Origin: Methanoregula sp. UBA471
GTDB lineage: Archaea; Halobacteriota; Methanomicrobia; Methanomicrobiales; Methanospirillaceae
Direction: 5' to 3'
Length of the DNA: 64,000 bases
Assembly: GCA_002495065.1 (NCBI GenBank)
Contig: DADT01000063.1
Coordinates: 216-64,215 of the forward strand
The notes under the pieces are model-generated. The model was not told where the DNA came from and ran no database searches. It saw nothing but the letters and a program-made list of their open reading frames with translations. The position numbers were made by a program, and so were the translations under genes. Numbering within the stretch: the stretch's first letter is position 1; each line of letters begins with the position of its first letter. Below are positions 1 through 8,017 of this stretch, piece by piece.

Positions 1-45
1 TACCATCGCTCTGGAGTAATATATGTGGGTGAGCCGGTTACTTAA
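1..45 (+). CDS. Possible 3' end of an upstream gene (partial)
   Basis: Frame 1 is open from the window edge and ends with TAA at 43-45, encoding 14 residues ending GVIYVGEPVT. The other two forward frames also close early, so this is only a plausible gene tail. No function can be given. Confidence 0.2.
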   Translation, partial: YHRSGVIYVGEPVT

Positions 46-172
46 ACATACCGTAGATCTCCATCAGCCGGCCAATTCCGGATAATAATGCAGGACTATA
101 TCAGACAATCGATTTGATTCCCACGATGGAAATTCTTTTCAAGCGAGAGATATGAATATACGGAATGTACCA

Positions 173-670
173 ATGAAAAAAATAATCGTAAAAAAACGTC
201 ATTCCATCCGGAAAAGTCAGGCGCAGGATCTTCTCGCCAGACTTTACGATCAGATAGGAAATTCGGCCCGGTTTTTCCATGCAGATATGATTGAGGTAAT
301 CGAGACAAACGCCGATGTTTCCCTGTTTATGGTTAACAAGAAGCTCCTCCTCATGGATACCGGAGACTGGGTATTCCCTACGTTAAAGGGTGCAATCCAG
401 TTCCCCTTTCCAGAACGCAGGATAGTGGTGGATGCCGGTGCAATACCGTATGTGGTCAATGGCGCTGATGTCATGCGGCCGGGCATCGTATCAGTTACTG
501 ACGATGTAAAATCGTCTTCGCCAGTCCAGATCGTAGATGAACGACACGGCAAACCGCTCGCAATCGGTGTTGCGCTCCTTGACGCGCCCGACATCCGTGC
601 CAGCACATCAGGAAAGATGTGTAAAAATTTTCATCACGTCAGCGATGAAATATGGAACATCGAAATCTGA
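173..670 (+). CDS. PUA-domain RNA-binding protein
   Basis: A 165-residue protein resembling the archaeal PUA-domain family related to the translation factor MCT-1. The N-terminal half begins with a basic stretch (MKKIIVKKRH). The C-terminal half, from about residue 80 (VVDAGAIPYVVNGADVMRPG), is a recognisable PUA fold, which binds RNA. I chose the ATG at 173 because family members begin at this basic stretch and GGAATG lies about 8 nt upstream; an in-frame ATG at 152 would add 7 residues. A role in translation or RNA modification is inferred from the family. Confidence 0.8.
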   Translation: MKKIIVKKRHSIRKSQAQDLLARLYDQIGNSARFFHADMIEVIETNADVSLFMVNKKLLLMDTGDWVFPTLKGAIQFPFPERRIVVDAGAIPYVVNGADVMRPGIVSVTDDVKSSSPVQIVDERHGKPLAIGVALLDAPDIRASTSGKMCKNFHHVSDEIWNIEI

Positions 671-762
671 TTGAAAGGGTATCGGGTGAATTGTGCGTAA
701 AACCGGCGATTTTCAATATTTTATTGCAAAAAACCCCATAGAGGTCGTTTCAAAATAGATAC

Positions 763-771
763 TATTAAATA
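763..771 (+). promoter_or_regulatory. TATA box of sepF
   Basis: TATTAAATA is centred about 27 nt upstream of the sepF ATG at 794. This spacing places the transcription start at or next to the start codon, so the mRNA is probably leaderless; no Shine-Dalgarno sequence is present. Confidence 0.5.
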
Positions 772-793
772 AGTTTCATCATACAGTTTTTTT

Positions 794-1162
794 ATGGTTA
801 AAATCATTGACACCCTTCTTGGGAAGAGTTCCACAAGCTCGGATGACGATTACATGGAACTCGACCTTGCATCTTACGAAGAACAGGGAGCTGCTGCCCC
901 GGCATTACTCGTAAAGATCGCGACGATTACTGACCTGAAGGATACTCCGCGGGTCAAGGATGAGGTATACAGTGGCAACATAGTAATTGTTGACATTTCA
1001 CGGCTCAAAATGGACAAGATATCCTATGAGCGTGTCCTGAAAGATCTTAAAGAGGTAGCAAGGGACGTCAACGGCGATATCATCGGTCTGGGAGACCAGA
1101 GGTATGTTGTGCTCACCCCGATGTCGGTAAAAATTTCCCGTGACAAGATTGGTGGAGCTTAA
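794..1162 (+). CDS. sepF: Archaeal cell division protein SepF
   Basis: A 122-residue protein matching archaeal SepF. It has a short N-terminal segment (MVKIIDTLLGK) that could act as a membrane-targeting helix, an acidic linker, and a C-terminal SepF core (about residues 40-118) with the family segment GNIVIVDISRL. Known family role: SepF anchors FtsZ to the membrane in archaea that lack FtsA. The stop codon is 2 nt before the next gene, so the two are probably co-transcribed. Confidence 0.85.
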   Translation: MVKIIDTLLGKSSTSSDDDYMELDLASYEEQGAAAPALLVKIATITDLKDTPRVKDEVYSGNIVIVDISRLKMDKISYERVLKDLKEVARDVNGDIIGLGDQRYVVLTPMSVKISRDKIGGA

Positions 1163-1164
1163 CG

Positions 1165-1686
1165 TTGCGTACCGTAGTCCCGGGTCCATGTCCTTATTGT
1201 AATACAGAAATCGAATATAATTACCAGACAGAAAATATCCCCTATTTTTCTGATATTCTGATCATTTCCGCTTTATGCAGTTCGTGCGGATACAAATATG
1301 TGGACACCCAGCTCCTCAAAGATAAAGAACCGGTACAGTATGAGGTGCGGGTGGACACACCGGAAGATCTTGCTATCCGGGTCGTCCGGAGTATGAGCGC
1401 GAGCATTGAAATTCCCGAGCTGGGTGTCCGTATTGATCCTGGTCCGGCCTGTCAGGGTTTCGTATCCAATATCGAAGGAGTCCTGAACCGCGTCGAACAG
1501 ATTGTAAAAGGGGCATTGATCTGGGGTGAGGTTGAGGAACAGGAAAATGCACGAACGCTTCTTAAAAAAATTGATTCCGTGAAAAACGGTTCATTCGCGA
1601 TAACCCTCGTTCTTGAAGACCGGTGTGGCAACAGTGCTATTATTGCGGACAAAGCACAAAAAAAGGGCTATACACCAGATTACTGA
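1165..1686 (+). CDS. ZPR1-type zinc-finger domain protein
   Basis: A 173-residue protein with one ZPR1-like domain: a zinc finger with CPYC (residues 8-11) and CSSC (about 38-41), followed by the beta-sandwich containing SMSASIEIPELGVRIDPGP. Archaeal members carry a single ZPR1 module whereas eukaryotic ZPR1 carries two. The start is TTG at 1165, two bases after the sepF stop, which implies translational coupling. The function in archaea is not established. Confidence 0.8.
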   Translation: MRTVVPGPCPYCNTEIEYNYQTENIPYFSDILIISALCSSCGYKYVDTQLLKDKEPVQYEVRVDTPEDLAIRVVRSMSASIEIPELGVRIDPGPACQGFVSNIEGVLNRVEQIVKGALIWGEVEEQENARTLLKKIDSVKNGSFAITLVLEDRCGNSAIIADKAQKKGYTPDY

Positions 1687-1699
1687 TAAAAAAATATTT

Positions 1700-2692
1700 T
1701 CAGGTAATTTCTGTATCCCGCAGCCACGCCCCGGGTTCCTCAATAATTTCCCCCACGACTTTTACCTCTTTGACAAGGTTCTGAACGCGGGTGACACTCG
1801 CGGATGGAACGATATACGCGTATCCCATTCCCATATTAAACGTCCGGTACATCTCAGTTGTCGAGATATCTCCGGTCTTCTGGATCCATGAGAAGATTTC
1901 CGGAGGCGTGATAGGCGCACCGATACGGAACCCATAGTGGCTGAGCCTTAAAAAATTGAGCAGTCCTCCGCCGGTGATATGGCACATGCCATGTATGGTG
2001 CAGGCAGATGCTACCTCAAGGCTTTCATGGTAAATCCGGGTAGGTACGAGAAGTTCCTCACCAAGGGTCCGGCCATTCCTGAGCCGGTCATCGTAAGCTG
2101 CATATTTTTCAACAACCGTACGTGCCAGAGAAAGCCCGTTGCTGTGGACTCCGGTTGACGGGACTCCGAGAATTTTGTCACCCGGCTGGATCCTGCTGCC
2201 ATCGATAATCTTATCCTTCTTCTGTACCCCGAGGCACGTACCTGCAAGATCGAGACCGGTTACCAGGCCACGCAGAGAGGCGGTCTCACCTCCCACAATA
2301 TCGATGTTCGCCCGGCGGGCACCTTCATTTAAACCAATGCCAATCTGGGCCATCTTTTCAACCGATAACTTGTCTGTTGCAATGTAGTCAACAAAAGCGA
2401 CAGGCTCCATGTTCATGACATAGAGATCATTGACATTCATAGCAACGCAGTCGATACCTACGGTGCTCCAGTCCTGCATCTTATCGGCAACCAGCATCTT
2501 TGTTCCAACACCGTCGGTGGTCAGTGCAAGAGCCATCTCCCCGAAATCAATAAGTCCGGCAAAATGACCTGTACTGCCGGTCATCGTAAAACTGCCTTTC
2601 CGCCGGTAGGTCAGGTTTTTAATCAGGGCTTTGATTGCGGTTGATTCGAGGTCAATATCAACTCCTGCCTCGCGGTACGTGATGTTACTCAT
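1700..2692 (-). CDS. purM: Phosphoribosylformylglycinamidine cyclo-ligase (AIR synthase)
   Basis: PurM, 330 residues, near the usual family length. It closes formylglycinamidine ribonucleotide to 5-aminoimidazole ribotide (AIR) using ATP, in cytosolic purine synthesis. The N-terminal half carries the ATP-grasping segment with LTTDGVGTKMLVADKM, and GGGLLNFLRL-type glycine-rich segments follow. AIR is also the substrate for the ThiC enzyme encoded elsewhere in this window. Its start overlaps the end of the aspartate kinase gene by 8 nt, so both are read as one transcript. Confidence 0.93.
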   Translation of the reverse strand: MSNITYREAGVDIDLESTAIKALIKNLTYRRKGSFTMTGSTGHFAGLIDFGEMALALTTDGVGTKMLVADKMQDWSTVGIDCVAMNVNDLYVMNMEPVAFVDYIATDKLSVEKMAQIGIGLNEGARRANIDIVGGETASLRGLVTGLDLAGTCLGVQKKDKIIDGSRIQPGDKILGVPSTGVHSNGLSLARTVVEKYAAYDDRLRNGRTLGEELLVPTRIYHESLEVASACTIHGMCHITGGGLLNFLRLSHYGFRIGAPITPPEIFSWIQKTGDISTTEMYRTFNMGMGYAYIVPSASVTRVQNLVKEVKVVGEIIEEPGAWLRDTEIT

Positions 2693-4085
2693 CGCATACC
2701 TCCGATAACCTGAATTCGTCGTGGAGCACCCGTACTGCCCGGGGACCGTCCTGCTGTTTCACCACAAACGAGATATTTGCTTCCGATGATCCCTGCGAGA
2801 TCATCATGACATTGACCCCTGTTTTCCCAAGGGCTGTGAAGATCCTTCCCCCGGTACCTGGCGCACCTGCCATACCTGCGCCGACCACAGCTACTGCACA
2901 TACATCATGGTTGTGGGTAACTTCGCGCACGATTCCCTGTTTCACCAGATCGGAAAGCGCGTGCACGGCGGCATTAAGGTGCGCTTCATCGACGATAAGT
3001 GAAATATTTGCTTCAGATGACCCCTGTGAGATCATCATGACATTTACCTCATTATCTGCCAGGATAGTAAAAATCGCTTTTGCTACGCCGGGTCTGCCGA
3101 TCATCTGGGCCCCGTTGATGTTTATTGCAGCTACTTTGTCAATATAGGTCAGGGCTTTGACCACACGATGGTCCCGCTGCCCGTTCCGGACGATAACAGT
3201 ACCCGGGTGAGAGGGATTAAAGGTGTTTTTTACACGGACGAGAATGTTCTTTCTCATTGCAGGCTCTATGGATCGCGGGTGCATCACTTTTGCACCGAAA
3301 TAGGAAAGTTCCATCACCTCGATGTAGGAGAGGGAGGGCATCACCCGTGCATCGTTGATTACCCGGGGATCACAGGTCATTATGCCATCCACATCTGTCC
3401 AGATCCAAATCTCATCCGCATCTATTCCTGCCCCGATAATTGACGCTGAATAATCTGAACCGCTCCTGCCAAGGGTAGTTACGACGCCGTTTCTGGTACA
3501 CCCCATGAATCCCATGATAATGGGTATTTCTTTACCCAGCAGGGGCCCGAGCCGTTTTTTTATCCGTGCATCACTTTCCAGAAGAGCCGTGGATTCGCCA
3601 TGCTGGGGTGTGGTGAGGATCCCTGCATCGCAGCCGTCAATAACTGATGACGGAATTCCCCGCTGGCGAAGAGCTGCGCTTACAATGGGGGCAAGCATTC
3701 GTTCCCCGAATGAGATGATATAATCCTTTGATCGGGGAGTGAGCTCCCTCAGATTATAAACAGCAAAGAGAATATTCTGAAGACTGATGAGGCGATCCTC
3801 GATGACTGAGCCGGTTTCGGCAACATAACCGGGGGCAGCCCCTTCGAGAGTGGTCATATGCCTCCTGCCAAGTGCCTGGATGAGGGGTTCTATGGCAGTG
3901 TCATCTTTTGCAGTTGGGAGTTTTGATGTAATTTCGATAAGCTGATCGGTTACGCCACGCTGTGCGGATACCACCACAGCCAGTTCATCTCCGGCTTTAT
4001 GATGTTTTTCTAAAATTTCTACAACATTTCTGATACATTGCGCGTCGGCAACAGAGGTCCCGCCAAATTTCATTAAAAATCTCAT
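2685..4085 (-). CDS. Aspartate kinase
   Basis: A 466-residue aspartokinase, the first step from aspartate to lysine, threonine and methionine. The N-terminal kinase domain starts with KFGGTSV and includes TLGRSGSDYSA. Two C-terminal ACT domains follow, each carrying the repeated segment MMISQGSSEANIS, which implies feedback control by amino acids. The open frame extends 68 codons further upstream across the divergent tfrA start, but the family N-terminus and GAGAGA just upstream support the ATG at 4085. It overlaps purM, so the pair is co-transcribed. Confidence 0.92.
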   Translation of the reverse strand: MRFLMKFGGTSVADAQCIRNVVEILEKHHKAGDELAVVVSAQRGVTDQLIEITSKLPTAKDDTAIEPLIQALGRRHMTTLEGAAPGYVAETGSVIEDRLISLQNILFAVYNLRELTPRSKDYIISFGERMLAPIVSAALRQRGIPSSVIDGCDAGILTTPQHGESTALLESDARIKKRLGPLLGKEIPIIMGFMGCTRNGVVTTLGRSGSDYSASIIGAGIDADEIWIWTDVDGIMTCDPRVINDARVMPSLSYIEVMELSYFGAKVMHPRSIEPAMRKNILVRVKNTFNPSHPGTVIVRNGQRDHRVVKALTYIDKVAAININGAQMIGRPGVAKAIFTILADNEVNVMMISQGSSEANISLIVDEAHLNAAVHALSDLVKQGIVREVTHNHDVCAVAVVGAGMAGAPGTGGRIFTALGKTGVNVMMISQGSSEANISFVVKQQDGPRAVRVLHDEFRLSEVCDE

Positions 4086-4146
4086 TTCTCTCTCACTTTG
4101 GCTGTGCCATTTATTTATGTAACTATACGATCCACAAAATAATAAG

Positions 4147-5775
4147 ATGCTTGCAGATGAGGTTGTGGATTGCCATGTGCTGGTGATCGGGAGCGGCGGT
4201 GCAGGGGTAAGGGCCGCGATTGAGGCATCGCAGTATGGCGACACGGTGCTCATTTCAAAGACCATTGTGGGTAAAGGCGGATGCACCACAATGGCGGAAG
4301 GGGGTTACAATGCAGTCCTGAGAGAACAGGACTCATGCGAAATTCACTTTGATGATACGCTCAGGGGAGGTGCTTATCTTAATGATCCGGAACTGGTGAC
4401 TATTCTTGTTAAGGAGGCACCTCTCCGGATGAAGGACCTTATCACCTGGGGAGCGGTATTCGATTTTACCGATAACGATGAGGTTGCACAGCGCCCGTTT
4501 GGTGGCCAGAAGTTCCCGCGAACCTGTTACGCAGGTGACAGGACCGGGCATGAGATGATGACTACCCTTGTCGAGCGGCTCGATTCGTCGGATGTGAATC
4601 TGCTGCAGGAATTCACTGTCATAGACTTACTCAGAAATGGGGAGTCGATCATTGGCGCGATGGCGCTTGACGAGAAGGGTAATCTCGTGTTACTCAAGGC
4701 CGACAGCACTATTCTTGCCACCGGCGGAGGAACCAGGGTTTATGATATTTCTACAAACTCGTCGAGCGGTACCGGTGATGGTTTTGCGATTGGCTACCGC
4801 TCGGGTGCTGAACTCATCGATATGGAGATGATCCAGTTTCATCCAACTGGTGCGGTGTTCCCTTATGATGCACGGGGGAGACTTGTGACGGAAGCTGTGC
4901 GGGGTGAAGGGGGTATCCTTCTTAACAGCACCGGAGAACGGTTCATGAAAAACTACGATCCTGAACGGATGGAACTATCCACCCGGGATGTCGTTGCACG
5001 TGCCATCGCAACGGAGATTCTCAATGGCCGTGGTACATTACATGAAGGTGTTTATCTCGATGTGACTCACCTGCCACGAGAGCAAATTGAAAGCAGGCTC
5101 CCGGTCATGCTGGAACAGTTTCTCAAATTCGGTGTTGACATCAGGGAAATCCCCATGGAAGTCGCACCAACTGCACACCATATCATGGGGGGTCTCCGGA
5201 TAACACCCGAATGCCGGACAACACTCCCCGGGTTGTTTGCCTGCGGTGAAGTTGCCGGAGGTGTTCACGGGGCAAATCGTCTGGGCGGAAATGCTCTTGC
5301 AGAGACTCAGGTCTTCGGAAAACGTGCCGGAGAACATGCAGGAAAATCAGAGAACCGGATCAAAAATGTCGATAAAGAACAGATAAACAAACAACAGGCA
5401 GATCTTGAGGCATTCCTGGTAGGAAGCGAGAGCCCGGCACGAATCCGGACTCAGCTCCAGCATGCAATGTGGAAAGGTGCCGGTATCTTCCGGAATGCGG
5501 ATGATCTCTCAAAGACTCTTGAAATTATCAACTGCCTTCCTCTTTCATCTATCAGGGCAGAATCTCCCCGAAATCTTAATGAGTGCTGCATCGTCAGGAA
5601 CATGTGTCTTACAGCTTCACTCATCTGTCGGAGTGCGCTGATCAGGAAAGAGTCCCGGGGCGCGCATGTACGGGTTGATGTGCCACAGACATATGAATCC
5701 CGGCAGTCCCCGTTCGGACATACGTATATTTCCCAAACCCGGGAGGGGATTGAGAGGAAGAGGGGGATGCCATGA
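4147..5775 (+). CDS. tfrA: Thiol:fumarate reductase subunit A (flavoprotein)
   Basis: A 542-residue flavoprotein of the succinate dehydrogenase/fumarate reductase family. The FAD-binding GSGGAG lies at about residues 15-20, and catalytic-site segments QFHPTGAVFP, VRGEGG, HHIMGG and CGEVAGGVHGANRLGGNAL are intact. In methanogens TfrA with TfrB reduces fumarate while oxidising coenzyme M and coenzyme B to the heterodisulfide, in the cytoplasm. The ATG of tfrB lies inside its last codons (ATGA overlap). It is transcribed away from the aspartate kinase gene with 61 bp between the starts. Confidence 0.9.
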   Translation: MLADEVVDCHVLVIGSGGAGVRAAIEASQYGDTVLISKTIVGKGGCTTMAEGGYNAVLREQDSCEIHFDDTLRGGAYLNDPELVTILVKEAPLRMKDLITWGAVFDFTDNDEVAQRPFGGQKFPRTCYAGDRTGHEMMTTLVERLDSSDVNLLQEFTVIDLLRNGESIIGAMALDEKGNLVLLKADSTILATGGGTRVYDISTNSSSGTGDGFAIGYRSGAELIDMEMIQFHPTGAVFPYDARGRLVTEAVRGEGGILLNSTGERFMKNYDPERMELSTRDVVARAIATEILNGRGTLHEGVYLDVTHLPREQIESRLPVMLEQFLKFGVDIREIPMEVAPTAHHIMGGLRITPECRTTLPGLFACGEVAGGVHGANRLGGNALAETQVFGKRAGEHAGKSENRIKNVDKEQINKQQADLEAFLVGSESPARIRTQLQHAMWKGAGIFRNADDLSKTLEIINCLPLSSIRAESPRNLNECCIVRNMCLTASLICRSALIRKESRGAHVRVDVPQTYESRQSPFGHTYISQTREGIERKRGMP

Positions 5776-7244
5776 AGGAGATCACCGTTAAGGTTTATCG
5801 CTATAATCCGGGAGAGGATGCAGAACCGTATTTCGAAACATATACGGTGAATGTGAATGAAGGTGCACGGGTGCTGCATGTTCTCCATGCCATTCACGAT
5901 GAAGTGGATCCGACTCTTGCGTACAGGTACAGTTGCGGATCGGGACAATGCGGGAGCTGTGCCGTACGGGTAAATGGCGAGCCTGTGCTTGCCTGCATGG
6001 AAGAAGCCCGGAACAATATCACTATCGAACCCCTGAACCTGTCGGTAAAAAAAGACCTTGTTGTGGATCTTGTACCCACACTCGAGACAATTGCATCACT
6101 GAAACCATCAGAAGCATCCAGATTGCCAACGAAATCCGATATTGACGCAATCAAGCCGCTCAGGTCCTGTATCGAATGCCTCAGTTGTGTATCGGTCTGC
6201 CCGGCGATGGATGTCACGAAGTTTCTTGGTCCGACAGCAATGCGCCAGGAAATGCGCCTCGCGCTCGACCCGCGAAACATCGATGACCGCATTACGGCTG
6301 CCGTGCAGGAGGGCCTCTTTACCTGCACTAGCTGCCAGGCCTGCTGGAAGGTCTGCCCGAAGGAGATCCAAATCCCGGGCAAAGCAATAGAGAAGCTCCG
6401 GTCACTCGCCAACAAAAAAGGACTCACGCTCCCACGACACAAGGAAGTGGCAGCGCTTGTGAAGGAAACGGGTCGTTCTGTGGCACGGACAGAACCGACC
6501 TTTCTGGAACTTGTGAATGCCGAGGTGATTGAACCCACAGGACCGGTGAAGGCAACAGTCGGTTTCTTCGTCGGCTGTATGTACAACCTGCGCCTGCCCC
6601 GGACAGCGCTGGATGCAATCGAGGTACTGAGACGCAACGGTATCCGGGTCATCATTCCAAAAGAACAGGTCTGCTGTGGTTCGCCGCTCATCCGTACTGG
6701 ACAACTTGAATACCTGGAAACACTCAAACAGCGCAACATCGACGCATTTCGGTTCCGAAACATCGATACGGTCATGACTATGTGCGCCGGTTGCGGCTCC
6801 ACGCTGAAACATGATTACAGGACCCCCTTTGAGGTATTGGATATCAATGAAATACTCACAAAGTTCGGGATTGAGCCTCCGGCACGCTTACCGATCAAGG
6901 CCACCTATCACGATCCCTGCCACCTGCTCAGGGGACAGGGCATCCGCGACCAGCCCCGTGAGCTCATCCGGCAGGTTGTCGATCTGGTTGAGATGCCATC
7001 CATCTGCTGCGGATCAGGGGGCGGGGTGAAATCCGGACTACCTGAAGAAGCAGCAGCACTGGGAAAACGAAGGGGCGAGGAAATAAAAAAGACCGGTGCG
7101 GATATTGTGGTATCATCCTGCCCGTTTTGTGAGTTCCATATAAGCGGGCACACCGATAAACCTGTCAGGAATATTTCAACCCTGCTTCTCGAAGGATATA
7201 AGGAAAAAGACAGGAAAAAGAAAAAGAATCCGGTAGTTCATTAA
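5772..7244 (+). CDS. tfrB: Thiol:fumarate reductase subunit B (iron-sulfur/CCG)
   Basis: A 490-residue fusion of a succinate dehydrogenase B-like part with a heterodisulfide reductase B-like part. Cys 55, 60, 63 and 75 form the plant-type [2Fe-2S] site. Two [4Fe-4S] motifs follow (CIECLSCVSVCP and CTSCQACWKVCP). The C-terminal half has two CCG domains, with GCMYN...CCGSPL and CHLL...CCGSGGG plus CAGCG and CPFC. The CCG part is the expected site of CoM-SH/CoB-SH oxidation; electrons then pass to TfrA. It overlaps tfrA by 4 nt and is followed by repeat elements. Confidence 0.92.
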   Translation: MKEITVKVYRYNPGEDAEPYFETYTVNVNEGARVLHVLHAIHDEVDPTLAYRYSCGSGQCGSCAVRVNGEPVLACMEEARNNITIEPLNLSVKKDLVVDLVPTLETIASLKPSEASRLPTKSDIDAIKPLRSCIECLSCVSVCPAMDVTKFLGPTAMRQEMRLALDPRNIDDRITAAVQEGLFTCTSCQACWKVCPKEIQIPGKAIEKLRSLANKKGLTLPRHKEVAALVKETGRSVARTEPTFLELVNAEVIEPTGPVKATVGFFVGCMYNLRLPRTALDAIEVLRRNGIRVIIPKEQVCCGSPLIRTGQLEYLETLKQRNIDAFRFRNIDTVMTMCAGCGSTLKHDYRTPFEVLDINEILTKFGIEPPARLPIKATYHDPCHLLRGQGIRDQPRELIRQVVDLVEMPSICCGSGGGVKSGLPEEAAALGKRRGEEIKKTGADIVVSSCPFCEFHISGHTDKPVRNISTLLLEGYKEKDRKKKKNPVVH

Positions 7245-7283
7245 AGAGCGAAGGTACAGAGAAATTCCGACTTTTTCAGGTAT

Positions 7284-7291
7284 ATTTTTTG
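7284..7291 (+). repeat. Left 8-bp target duplication of the 7292-7742 element
   Basis: ATTTTTTG lies directly before the left inverted end and is repeated exactly at 7743-7750, directly after the right end. Confidence 0.65.
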
Positions 7292-7742
7292 AGCTCTGTT
7301 GAAACGGGCATGAACAGGTGCTCACACCCGAACCATGAAAATCAAAATCCTGTAATTTTATGAGGGTCGTATTACGTGCCGTAGCCCGGGCGTCCACCCT
7401 CGCCGCTGTGGGATCCCCCTCCGGAACGATAATTCCAGAGAATATACGCAAAGCGCAGGGGTGGTTCGGGGACAGGCATTATCCCTCAGATAACAGTGAT
7501 TCGCAGTTTGTTGAAATCTTAAGGTTTCCCATGAAAATAACACAATTCCAGTAATTTCGGGAAGAGCCAATCCCGTTACTGCGATGACCTGCGCCGCCCC
7601 CGAAGGGACGCCCCCGCGGCGCTTCAATTACCTGAGCCGACCCTGCTCTCTCGAGAGCCTGTTGCGGATGGTAGTCGTACCTTCACAATTTTTCATGGTT
7701 TGGGTGAGAACCATCCCTGTTCATGCCCGTTTCAATAGAGCC
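7292..7742. mobile_element. Short non-autonomous (MITE-like) element, complete copy
   Basis: A 451-bp non-coding element with imperfect terminal inverted repeats of about 50 bp. The left end reads AGCTCTGTTGAAACGGGCAT and the right end, reverse-complemented, reads GGCTCTATTGAAACGGGCAT; both continue through similar CATGAACAGG and CCATGAAAA blocks. It is flanked by a perfect 8-bp direct repeat, ATTTTTTG. Inside are a module of about 165 bp shared with 39057-39252 and 41021-41218 and a 32-bp GC-rich hairpin (7591-7622). No transposase frame is present. End sequence and duplication length resemble IS6-family elements (GGCACTGTTGCAAA in IS26), so mobilisation by such a transposase is inferred. 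Confidence 0.7.
7591..7622. repeat. 32-bp GC-rich hairpin, copy 1
   Basis: Arms GCGCCGC and GCGGCGC are perfectly complementary over 7 bp around a GC-rich loop containing CCCGAAGGG. The same 32-bp unit recurs at 7857-7888 and 59884-59915, where the outermost pair is C-G instead of G-C. Confidence 0.75.
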
Positions 7743-7750
7743 ATTTTTTG
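7743..7750 (+). repeat. Right 8-bp target duplication of the 7292-7742 element
   Basis: ATTTTTTG directly follows the right inverted end and equals 7284-7291 at all eight positions. Confidence 0.65.
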
Positions 7751-7780
7751 AATAAAATCGGATTATTGATTTTTTTCATG

Positions 7781-8017
7781 AGGATTTCCCATGAAAATAA
7801 ATTAAACAGATGTAAGTAATGGAATGTTTATTCCTCATAATTATTTGTGATGAACCCCGCCGCCCCCGACGGGGCGCCCCCGCGGCGGATCAGATCTATA
7901 AGCATATTTGTAAACACCGCACTGCCCCGCCGTGCCTCGGAGAGGCCCTGAGGCGGGGAGCCCTCATATTACATGGATTAATGATTTTCATGGTTCGGGT
8001 GTGAGCTCCCGGTTCAT
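7781..8017 (-). mobile_element. Second MITE-like element (partial, reverse orientation)
   Basis: This stretch matches the reverse complement of the left half of the 38880-39271 element and matches 59815-60065 closely along its length, from AGGATTTCCCATGAAA to the TTCATG block. It includes the 32-bp hairpin (7857-7888) and a second hairpin with arms CCCCGCC (7925-7931) and GGCGGGG (7952-7958). The outermost end (GGCTCTGTTGAAAC) is missing: similarity stops in the CATGAAC block, exactly at the stop codon of the neighbouring reductase gene. It looks like an old, truncated insertion. Confidence 0.6.
7857..7888. repeat. 32-bp GC-rich hairpin, copy 2
   Basis: Arms CCGCCGC and GCGGCGG pair perfectly, with an inner CCCC-GAC-GGGG stem-loop. 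It differs from copy 3 (59884-59915) at only two loop positions. Confidence 0.75.

Noticed and set aside
4086..4289. N-terminal extension of aspartate kinase
   Set aside because: It crosses the divergent promoter and tfrA start; family N-terminus and ribosome site support 4085.
5894..6802. 302-codon reverse-strand open frame inside tfrB
   Set aside because: It is a shadow of tfrB, whose forward frame has all its Cys motifs; the reverse product has no recognisable fold.
7591..7888. Possible CRISPR-like repeats from repeated GC-rich 32-mers
   Set aside because: Only two copies 235 bp apart here, one more 52 kb away; no regular spacers and no cas genes.
7819..8004. 61-codon frame across the second element
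   Set aside because: It is produced by hairpin sequences and is not preserved in the 59.8-kb copy as a gene.
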